From Isotricha intestinalis (taxonomy: Eukaryota > Ciliophora > Litostomatea > Vestibuliferida > Isotrichidae), in contig JAJJLU010003814.1 of NCBI GenBank assembly GCA_023807065.1, forward strand, positions 1-29,826: DNA of 29,826 bases, read 5' to 3'. Made by a program: the position numbers and the translations under genes. Below the pieces are notes generated by a model. The model was given only the letters and a program-made list of their open reading frames with translations. It had not been told where the DNA came from and did not search any database. Positions 9,101-17,500 of the stretch are shown here, piece by piece; positions within the stretch are counted from its first letter, which is position 1, and the number at the start of each line of letters is the position of its first letter.

Positions 9101-11060
9101 CACAATGAATTTAATATTATCATCTCTTTTAGAACAAAATAATATAAAAACAAATTTTATAGAAAAATACTCAAATATTCCAACAGGAAGTAAACCAGAT
9201 GATTTAAAAGATTTTCAAAAATTATTTATTTTATTTTATTCATTAATTTTAGTTTGGAATTCATTTATGTCAATTAGTGGATATATGATAACAACTCCAT
9301 TAAAAGAAAGAATAAATAATATTAAACATTTATTATATCTTTCTGGTTCAAATATGTTTGCTTATTGGCTTAGTTTATTAATTATGGATACAGTTAAATT
9401 TATGATTTTCTTAATATTAATTTTTCCTCTTTTAATTTCTGTTAATAGTCAATTTTGGTTTCATTTAATTGTTATTATTCCTTTTTTATTTGCTGTTAAT
9501 ATTTTTGTTTATGTCTTTAGTTTCTTATTCCAAAAAGAAGAAAATGGACAAAAATTTTATCTTTTATTTTCACTTCTTTCTTCTATTTTCTTACCTTTTT
9601 TATCAATATATAAAAATGGAGCTAATAATTTTTTCGAATTATTATCTAAAGATTCTTTTATTTATTCTTTATCTGATTTAACTCCTTGTTCTTCTTTATT
9701 AATTGCTATTGGAAGAATATTTTATTTTTCTTCAGTTAATAATAGATTTTTTAATAAGACAAAAATATGGTTTTGTGTATATAATCATTCTTGTATTTTT
9801 ATATTTCAATTTATCTTTTATTCTATTATTTTAATATTATTTCAAAATAGAATTTTTGAAAAATTATATCATGATTTAATAGTATTGATATTTTTCAGAA
9901 GAAAAATAATTAAAGAATTAGAAGAACTCTCCTTACAAAGTAATAATTCTGATAATTCAGATAATACTTTAATAACAAATTCAGAAAATAATTATACAAC
10001 AATTATTACAAATCTAATAAAAAATTATTTTGTTTGTAGAGGAAAAAATATAAGAGCAGTAGATAAAATGAATTTGAAATTAGAAGGAAATGAAAAATTT
10101 GGTTTATTAGGATATAATGGATCAGGAAAAACAACAACATTTAAATCAATTACAAATGAAATATTCTTTGATGAAGGAGAAATTGAATTATTTAAAAAGA
10201 AAATATCAAAAGATTTTAATGAGATAAGAAGAAATATAGGATATTGTCCTCAAGAAAACGCTTTGTTTGAATATTTAACAGTAGAAGAATTATTATCATA
10301 TTATATTCAATTAAAAAATGTGAATGAATCAATCAATGAAATAAGTGAAAATTTTGGATTAAAAAAATATTTAAAAACATGGTGTACAAATTTATCAGGA
10401 GGAAATAAAAGGAAATTAAATTTTACAATTGCTTTAATGAATTATCCTAAAATATTATTATTAGATGAACCTTCAACTGGAGTTGATCCTGATTCAAGAA
10501 GAATTATGTGGAAAAATATTAATGAATTATCCTATAATATTAATCAATATAATTTAATTATTTCTACTCATTCTATTGAAGAAGCTGAAATATTATGTGA
10601 TACTATTTCTTGGTTAAAAGAAGGAAAATTTGTTTGTGTTGGTAATCCTGAAAAATTAAAAATTAATTATTCTGCTGGTTATTATTTGCATATTAATTTT
10701 TACTATAATAAATTTTTAAATGAAGATTTATTGAATGAAGATGTTGAAAATGTAAAAAGTAAATTTATTGATTTTGTTAAAGGAGAAAATATAGTTAATC
10801 AATATTTAATTGAAAAACCTATTTTAATTAATAGTATTAATGAAATTAATGGTATTTTTGATAAATTAAATGAATATATTTTAAGTATTGAAATTAAAGA
10901 TATAGGAAAAGATGGTTCTTTTAATTTTTTTATTCATATTAATGAAAATTTAAAAGGCGAATTTTTTGGTATCATTTTAAATATGAAAAATGCAAATTAT
11001 TATATTTCTGAAGTAAGTATTAATATGGAATCTTTAGAAAATATTTTGACAAAATATTAA
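6123..11060 (+). CDS. ABCA-family full ABC transporter
   Basis: A 1645-residue ATP-driven transporter with the TMD1-NBD1-TMD2-NBD2 order of the ABCA (lipid/sterol transporter) family. TM1 near residues 20-40 is followed by a soluble loop of about 180 residues and then by the remaining TMD1 helices (about 224-435), as is typical of ABCA. NBD1: Walker A GHNGAGKTT (524-532), signature LSGGQKRK (621-628), Walker B LVLLDEPTSG (Asp645, Glu646). NBD2: GYNGSGKTT (1330-1338), LSGGNKRK (from 1424), LLLDEPSTGVDP (Asp1448). Both sites keep the catalytic Glu and the switch His (TTHS, STHS), so both look able to hydrolyse ATP. The outer loops are short compared with animal ABCA1. It is a single exon ending in TAA, 94 bp from the convergent coiled-coil gene. 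Substrate not predictable; membrane location unknown. Confidence 0.93.
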   Translation: MFPILKIRLIYVRRNLCKNLFQLFYPIFYILLVGYSINSLTSKIAKIKENEPLTYGSDSFDLYNYEDINNINDEFGVICENKEILDKLLEFTGKIYSVSRLQIKAFSSEKEYKNYIYSLDYVNATPFDFIVEIKGNEPKNLNFHIKSKTLKIRSIYSSSNLLTFKRDYMNLEISDVQKWYNYDILLYNFMLYLNKIEEQKNNITINFKPIKTPPLFNPLGEESVMLVPMLISISYSSTLFTFFLWMVKEKERKLKDLLARQGINPIRYFLSWILTFITLTIIPMTLCAYIIKKFFFHNISFYWIFFSLFLFTINIFSMSFLLQSFVKTIEGGQTLLKVVYLSVSILSGVIASPQINLFLKYILFIFPQITEVENFEALLILDNYKNGIDYTLFNTPYNRISLFDTFIMYILSFLFDIFVGTFFTIYQNSGMDFIPFIKQLFTLKTLRDYDILNEEKNLYLDIELEEMKTKKNIYQNHQTIENENEKKEKGYLSIQNITKRYDDLIAVDNFNGNLYSNEIFCLLGHNGAGKTTLVKLISRMEKPNKGDIFLNGQSIYKNRKYLFKNIGLCNQEDIFFDYLTVSEHLKLMSELKGNKMNMTEINNLIDKIELSEKKNSLSSTLSGGQKRKLCVALALCGNSKLVLLDEPTSGMDIMSKRVLWEFLRVYKKDKIIILTTHSLDEAEILGDRIGIMNEGKFICSGTSNFLKSKYPCGFNVNFIINDKVFNRDKRMEFLSKLKNIDNSGLIKIASKNILSLNFLNSNNQVKELFKEIEKIKNDFGIENYTVSTTTLEDVFLKLNDNELSTLMFNQLEKEEEYINSKHDTSIKVNLINEKSNIKFSKEIYYNITRNLIPLWRNKSSFIMEIISASITIFIYILGLNSLFMTSKNSYQNINELIRINPINIKSYPNKYLDLLTKSSFYKNNKVKLKEIEYDFYDYINSNKLTVNDIDNIFYSNSKYKNERSILVINKNKNKNNIEFNILFQSASTEYFQSTMNLILSSLLEQNNIKTNFIEKYSNIPTGSKPDDLKDFQKLFILFYSLILVWNSFMSISGYMITTPLKERINNIKHLLYLSGSNMFAYWLSLLIMDTVKFMIFLILIFPLLISVNSQFWFHLIVIIPFLFAVNIFVYVFSFLFQKEENGQKFYLLFSLLSSIFLPFLSIYKNGANNFFELLSKDSFIYSLSDLTPCSSLLIAIGRIFYFSSVNNRFFNKTKIWFCVYNHSCIFIFQFIFYSIILILFQNRIFEKLYHDLIVLIFFRRKIIKELEELSLQSNNSDNSDNTLITNSENNYTTIITNLIKNYFVCRGKNIRAVDKMNLKLEGNEKFGLLGYNGSGKTTTFKSITNEIFFDEGEIELFKKKISKDFNEIRRNIGYCPQENALFEYLTVEELLSYYIQLKNVNESINEISENFGLKKYLKTWCTNLSGGNKRKLNFTIALMNYPKILLLDEPSTGVDPDSRRIMWKNINELSYNINQYNLIISTHSIEEAEILCDTISWLKEGKFVCVGNPEKLKINYSAGYYLHINFYYNKFLNEDLLNEDVENVKSKFIDFVKGENIVNQYLIEKPILINSINEINGIFDKLNEYILSIEIKDIGKDGSFNFFIHINENLKGEFFGIILNMKNANYYISEVSINMESLENILTKY

Positions 11061-11154
11061 AAAAATTTTGAATTTTATTTAAAAGAAATTTAAGTGTTCA
11101 TATATGAATTGAAAATATTGTTTAATAAAAAAAAATTTTAAATAAAAAGAAAAT

Positions 11155-12379
11155 TTATCTATTATATTTTTCTTCTTCTTCTTTTTTCTTTCTTTCATTT
11201 TCTTTTTTTATTAAATCTAAAAAGATTTTTTTTTGTTTATCACTGTTTAATTTAAGAACAGATTGTGATTTAATTTTATTTAATTCTCTATTAAATTTCA
11301 TATAATAAAGACTAATTTCTAAATCATTAGTAAAACTAGTTGAAGCTCTTTTTGAATCAACAGATAAATTTTTTCTTTCAATTCCTTTTATTATTATTTC
11401 TCTTTCATTATCTAAAATTTGTTTTCTATATTTTTCATCATTTGATGAAATTCTCTTTAATCTTTCATTTACTTTTTCAAATCTTAAAATTTGTTCTTGT
11501 AAAATTTTTTGAAAATCTAATTTTTTTTTTAAATCAAATAATTCTTTTTTTTGAGCAATTTTATTAATTTTTTTAATATAATTTTTTTGTTGTTCTAATC
11601 TTTTTTTTTCTATATCATTTTGAAGTTCTTTTACTATTTCATAACGTTTAAATTTTTTTAAATTTTTTTTCTTTTTTTTCAAATTAATTTCTTTTTTATT
11701 CCAATATTCTTTATTAAATTTTTGAAATACTTTTTTTTCTTTATCTAATAATTCTTGTTTATTTTCTTCTTCAATTATTTTCTTATTTTTTTCATGTACA
11801 TTAAAAATTTTATCATTTTTCTCTTCTATTTTCTTTTGTTGAGTTTTTTTTAAATAATTTAAATTATTTAAATAACTTTTCATTTTTTGTTCATATTTCT
11901 CTGCATTATTTTGTCTTTCAATTTCTTCTTTTAGTTTTAAATTTTTTATATTTGATATAAAATTATTTTCTTTTTGTTGATATAAGTTTTTCATGCTTTT
12001 TTTTTCAAGATTTTTTTCTTGTTGAATTCTTAACAGACTTTTTTCAATTCTTTCATTTTTTGAATTTATATACTTTAAAGCAGTTTTTACTCTCTGATTT
12101 TCTATTTTACTTTTAGTTTGATTCATAGAATCAACTTGGTCTTTATATTTTTTATTATTTTCAATTACTCTTTTTAATCGTTTAAATTTACAAGTTTTGA
12201 TATTTCCTAATAAAAAAAAATTATCTATCATTTTTTTCCTATCATAACTATTGATTCTTGATAAATCTAATTTAGCGTCTTCAATTTCATCTATGGACTA
12301 TAAATAATTAATAAAATAAAAATACATGTCGGGTATACAATAATTTAGGGGTTTGAATAAAACATGATGAATTAAACAT
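11155..12379 (-). CDS. Coiled-coil protein of unknown function (two exons)
   Basis: I do not recognise this protein. Exon 1 (12379-12326) encodes MFNSSCFIQTPKLLYTRH; a 28-nt intron follows; exon 2 (12297-11155) starts SIDEIEDAKLDLSRINSYDR and ends in TAA. Total 398 residues. From about residue 60 it is a nearly continuous Lys/Glu/Gln/Asn-rich helix (charged 7-residue pattern) up to about 320, then a short Ser-rich stretch (SVDSKRASTS) and a final helix ending in a Glu/Lys run. The composition recalls ciliary or cytoskeletal rod proteins, but that is only an impression. Exon 2 alone could start at an internal Met about 23 codons in; I prefer the longer model because the upstream codons are open, the splice sites match the other introns and exon 1 has its own ATG. 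Confidence 0.7.
12298..12325 (-). other. Intron of the coiled-coil gene (28 nt)
   Basis: Minus strand: ...CGA CAT|GTATTTTTAT...ATTTATAG|TCC ATA GAT. It is phase 0. Removal links an 18-codon ATG-started exon to the open frame in front of the long coiled coil. Donor GTAT and acceptor TAG agree with the DRC1 introns, and exon 1 is clearly less A/T-rich (ACCCCT, ACCCGACAT) than the flanks. Confidence 0.7.
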
Positions 12380-12780
12380 TAAAATTTAGAAAATAAAAAA
12401 TATTTTTAAATAAATAATAAAAAAAACAAAAAACAAAATATATTAAAAGGAAAAGAGAAAAAGCTAGGAAATAAATAATGAATAAAATTATTTGGGGTGA
12501 TTATGAGTGATATGTTTTTGGCAATTAATCATATATATTTTATTATATTTATATTTTTAATTTTTATTTTTTTTCATTTTATTTTTCTTTTTTAAATAGT
12601 TTATTTATATAAATATTAATAGTTTTATCTAAAATATCTTTGTTTTTTATTGACATTTTATAAATTTATTTTTTCAATTAATAATTATTTTATTTCTATA
12701 AATATAATATTTTGCAATTATTCATTAGAGTATATTGTTTAACATATATAATAATCAAAAACAAATTAAAATTTAATTAA
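12380..12780. other. 401-bp intergenic region without a gene
   Basis: This holds the 5' flank of the coiled-coil gene and the 3' flank of the CDPK gene, both on the minus strand. A plus-strand frame of about 30 codons (MSDMFLAINHIYF... near 12504) becomes a bare Phe/Ile run and is not convincing. Nothing else is seen apart from a slightly less A/T-rich patch around 12450-12525. Confidence 0.5.
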
Positions 12781-14418
12781 TCAATAAAGATTATTATCAT
12801 TAATATCATTATTTATAATCTTTTTTTTATTTTCATTTTCAATAATATTATTTCCTACATTTTTCATTAATTGGCAGAATTCTTCAAAAGAAATAAAACC
12901 ATCTTTATTATTATCAATTATTTGAATTAATATATCAATATATTTAAAATTACTAGTATCTAAAACTTGTTTTAATTCTTCTCTTGATAATTTTCCATCT
13001 TTATTAATATCAAACATATCAAAAGCTAATCTTAAATTTTTTTCATCTAAAAAAATACTTTGATTTACAGCAACTCTTAAAAATTCTTCATATGAAATTA
13101 TTCCATCAGAATTATTATCCATTTCTTCAATAATTTTATTTATTTTCACTTCAGAAACAACACCAAAATATTTTTGAAAAGCAGTTTTAATTTCATTATA
13201 ATTTAACATTCCATCATTATTTAAATCCATAGTTTGAAAAACTTTTTTTAATTCTTCTATTTCTTTATTAGAATTTAAATTATGAACAATATATGCAATT
13301 GTTGCTTGTTGTAATTTTTCTCTTGCATTTAAATTATATATATTTTTTAATACACCCGGAACTAAATTACTTTTTGTATTTTTTGCTAAAGTTTTAATCC
13401 AAGTATGATCTAAACATTCTTGAGCAGAAAATCTTTTTTCTGGATTATATTCTAACATTTTTAATATTAAATCTTTTGCATCATTTGATATTGAATTCCA
13501 TTCTTCACATGTTTTATCAAAAACTCCTTTTTTAATATTATTAAATAATTCTTCTGTGTTTTTACCATGAAAAGGTAATTTTCCTATTAACATTATATAT
13601 AATATTATTCCTGCTGACCATATATCACATTTTTTATTATAATTTTTCTTTAATACTTCTGGTGCTATATAATATGGACTTCCTACTTTTAATGTTAAAT
13701 TTTTTTTTTCTGTTACATAATTTGAGGTTCCAAAATCGATTAATTTAATATTTATTAAATCTTTGTCTGAACTTTTTTCAACTAACATATTTTCTGGTTT
13801 AATATCTCGATGAACAATTCCAAAAGAATGTAAATAATTTAAAGCAGATAATATTTGTCTCATTATATATGCTGCTTTACTTTCATTGAATTTATTACAT
13901 TTTGATATGACTTCATATAATTCTCCTCCTGAAATATATTCTGTAATAATATAATAATTAATTTCATCTTTATAATATTCTATTATTTTAATTATATTTG
14001 GATGCTCTGTTTTTGCTAAAATTTCTATTTCTTTTAAAAATATTCTTTCATCATCTTGATAATTTATACTACTTTTTTTTATTACTTTCATTGCTCTTAT
14101 ATTACTACTTTTTATATATATTACTTTATATACACTTCCAAAACTTCCTTTTCCTAATTTACATATTACTTTATAATTTTCTTCTGCTTTTCTTGGATTT
14201 TTTGGTATTATTGGTTTTATTTTTATACTTTGAGACATATCTGTTAAATGTTGTAGATTAATGTTATTAGAATTTGATAAAAATTTTTCTTTATTTTTAT
14301 CATTATCTTTATTCTTTATTTCTGATAGAGCCATTATACTATTATCATTGTTTTCCATTTCTTGAGATATTGAATTTGGTAATAATTTTATTGGGTTTTT
14401 TGTTTTTATACATCCCAT
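12781..14418 (-). CDS. Calcium-dependent protein kinase (CDPK) with four EF hands
   Basis: A 545-residue Ser/Thr kinase switched on directly by Ca2+, as in plants and alveolates. The N-terminus MGCIKTK has Gly2 and Cys3, so N-myristoylation and palmitoylation (membrane attachment) are likely. Kinase domain 83-341: GKGSFGSVYK (89-98), ATP-binding Lys111, HRDIKPEN (203-210), DFG (228-230), APE (252-254). By alignment the gatekeeper is Thr159. A junction segment (about 350-385) precedes four EF-hand loops at 398-409, 434-445, 470-481 and 502-513. All start with Asp and end with Glu, so all should bind Ca2+. It is a single exon and ends in TGA, showing that TGA is a stop in this genome. Its start lies 146 bp from the oppositely directed PAS receptor gene. 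The assignment is very firm; the physiological target is unknown. Confidence 0.96.
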   Translation of the reverse strand: MGCIKTKNPIKLLPNSISQEMENNDNSIMALSEIKNKDNDKNKEKFLSNSNNINLQHLTDMSQSIKIKPIIPKNPRKAEENYKVICKLGKGSFGSVYKVIYIKSSNIRAMKVIKKSSINYQDDERIFLKEIEILAKTEHPNIIKIIEYYKDEINYYIITEYISGGELYEVISKCNKFNESKAAYIMRQILSALNYLHSFGIVHRDIKPENMLVEKSSDKDLINIKLIDFGTSNYVTEKKNLTLKVGSPYYIAPEVLKKNYNKKCDIWSAGIILYIMLIGKLPFHGKNTEELFNNIKKGVFDKTCEEWNSISNDAKDLILKMLEYNPEKRFSAQECLDHTWIKTLAKNTKSNLVPGVLKNIYNLNAREKLQQATIAYIVHNLNSNKEIEELKKVFQTMDLNNDGMLNYNEIKTAFQKYFGVVSEVKINKIIEEMDNNSDGIISYEEFLRVAVNQSIFLDEKNLRLAFDMFDINKDGKLSREELKQVLDTSNFKYIDILIQIIDNNKDGFISFEEFCQLMKNVGNNIIENENKKKIINNDINDNNLY

Positions 14419-14564
14419 TTTTTTAATTTTTGAGCCTCGATATATTTAATATTTTTAAAGGGAAATTTTAATTTTTTCAACAAAAATTTTATTTTTATGT
14501 CTTAATAAAAATAATCTTGTTATAAATTTTATATATAATAATTTAAAAATTTAATTTTAAAAAA
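14419..14564. promoter_or_regulatory. 146-bp divergent intergenic region (CDPK / PAS receptor)
   Basis: Both genes start at the edges of this A/T-rich gap, so their promoters overlap or adjoin. TATAAATTTTATATATAA around 14520-14540 is TATA-like, lying 25-45 bp before the receptor ATG, but in this base composition that is weak evidence. Confidence 0.4.
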
Positions 14565-17500
14565 ATGAGAAGAATAGAATATAATAAAGAATATCCACAA
14601 AGTAAAAAAATAAAAGAATTTCTCTTCCAATTTTTTAGAGACATAAATGAAGATAGAATAATAACAGAAACAATGGCAATTTTTATAATAGTATTATCTC
14701 AATTACAAAATATATATTTAATAGATTATTTATTTGTTGGAAATAATTTAGATAAAAATTCAGATGAATATAAAAAATTTAATTTACTTGAAGTTTATGA
14801 TCCAATAAGAATATTAATTAGATTATCAGTTTTAATTCCAATATTAGAATATGATTCTGGAATTTTTAAAAAAATTTATCCAATAATATTATTTACAATA
14901 TATACTTTAACTTTAACAATTTTTATTTCTATTACTTATGTTATTAATTGTATTATTAGACAAAAAAAAGTTAATATAACAACTACTTTAAATATTCTAT
15001 CTTCTACTTTTTTATTTTTTCAATGGTTTTTATATTATCCTTTTGGTTTAACTTTACTTTATTCTTATTATGGAAAAATTGATATTAGTCCTTATAATAA
15101 ATTAGGAATTAAAATTATTAATATTATTTTTTTTGTTATATGGCAAATTTTTTATGTTATTATTTCAATTTTAAATAATGATGCTGTTAATAAAAGTGAA
15201 AATTTTTTATGTCGAGAAGATTCTAATAAAGAAATTTATTTTTGTTTTATTAAATTATTATTTATTATTGCTTATACTACTAAAATAAGTAGAGGATTAA
15301 TTAATTTTATTTGTTTATTTTGTCTTTTTTTTTATGTAATTCTTCATAAACAAATATTTAAAAAAAAAATGTATTATAATCAATTTATAAGTGAAATTTA
15401 TGGTAGTTCAATTTTTTGTATATATAAAATTTATATTGATGGTTCAATTTCTCTTTTTTGGAAATATTACATTCATGATTATTCTCTTATTTTATTTGGA
15501 GTGTTTATTATATTTAAAATAATATTATGTTTCATTTACAATAAAATGGGAGATATTTTTATAAAGAAAAAAATAGGAGATTTAAAAGATATTGATGAAG
15601 TGAATTTATTTATTTTAATTTTAGATGAAGAAATTTCAAAAAGTGTTGTTGGTTCAAAAATATCATCAGAAAGAATAAGTGAATATATTCAAGAACATAA
15701 TAATTATTGTTCTCAAAAAAATTGTCCTTTAAAATGTAAAGAAGAATTATTCTTACCTTTATATAATAAAAGTATTAAAAATGATACTTCTGATTTACAA
15801 AAAAATTGGGACAAAAATGAAGTTACTTTAATTCATTTAATTATTGAAATTTTCGATGAATTAAGTCATAAATTTCATGGTGTTTCTAAATTTCATTTTT
15901 GTTATGCTAGTTTTCTTCTTTTTCGTTTTGGAAATATAAAATTAAGTTTATTAGAAATTGAAAATAGTAAAAATTTTTCAAGTAGTTTACAAGAACAATT
16001 TTCTTATTTTATTTTAAAAAATGTTGCAAATCAAAGATTAATAAATAATCAATATTATATTGCAAAATATATTAAAAATAATATTACTATTATTGATATT
16101 TTAGATGTTATTGTTTTTGAAAATTTAAGTAAAGAACTTCAAATTCAAATTTTTGAATGTTCAAGAATGAAAAGTGAATTATGGAATATGTTACTTTTGA
16201 AAAAAATATTATTAGAGAAATTATATAAAAAAGGAAAAGAATATATTAATAAAAAGGAAAATATAGAAAAAATATGGAAACAATTATCAAAAATAACAAA
16301 TCAAAATAAAACAATATTAAATATTTATAGTGAATATGTTCATATTATCTGTGATAATAAATTATCTAATTTTAATAAGGAATTTAAATTAGGTTCAAAT
16401 AATATTGATAATGAAGATGAAATAGAAGATTTAGTAGAAACTCGTTTTTATGATGATATATGTATATTTATTATAAATTTAACTTTTGGAAGAGATATAG
16501 GAAAAATAAATTATTATAATAATACAGTTTGTAAATTATTTAATTATAAACCAGATGAAATTTTAGGAAATAATATTTCTATTATTTTACCTAATTCAAT
16601 TGGAAAAACTCATGATCAAATTATTAAAAATTTTTTAGAAACTGGAAAAACAAGAGTTACTGGAACTAATACTTCTACTTTTATAAAATTAAAAAATAAT
16701 TTAATTAGACCTATTAATTTATTAGTTATGCCTATTCCTAATTTTACTGAAAAAAGTGAAGCTCTTGGTTTATTAAGAACAGTTTCTTTTTCTAATTTTT
16801 TTGTTATTTTTGATAAATTTGGTATCATTGATTCTTTCACTGAAAATTTTGCTTTTTTTGATGAAAGTTTTTATCTAAAGAATTTCAAAGATAATTTTGG
16901 AGATGATGTTGATTTTTATATTTTTTATATTTTCCCATTTTTATTACAACCTATTGAACATTTAGGTTTTAAACCTTTATTTTTAAATGAAAATAATTTA
17001 CTTGAATTAGGTCAATTTCAAATTAATGCATATTTTGATAGAAATTTATTTTATATTTTAGCAGTTATAATGGATAATTTAAATAACGATAAAAAAGATA
17101 ATATTCAAAAAGCGAAAAAATTAAGAAAAAGTCAAGCAAAGATTAAAATAGAATATGAGAAATTAAATGATGAAGGAAAGAGAAAATATTCTATTTATAA
17201 AAATTTATGTCAATGTTTAATTAAAATGAAAGAAGTTTTAAAAACTGGAAGAGATTTAAATAGTGAAGATTATAAAGTGAAATTAGATAGAAAAGGAGGT
17301 TCTGGAATAAGAAGATCTATAATAAATGCTGTTAATAATATTCCTAATAATCAAAGCATAAAATATTTTAATGATATTGTTCCTTATATTCATCAATATA
17401 ATGAATATAAAAATTATTTAGAAGATAATTCAGATATTTATTCTAATTCAAATAAGAATAACATTAATACTGATAATAAAGATGAAAATATGTTAAATTT

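Noticed and set aside
12504..12600. Plus-strand 30-codon frame starting MSDMFLAINH
   Set aside because: Degenerates into a Phe/Ile run typical of T-rich DNA; no partner exon or family match.
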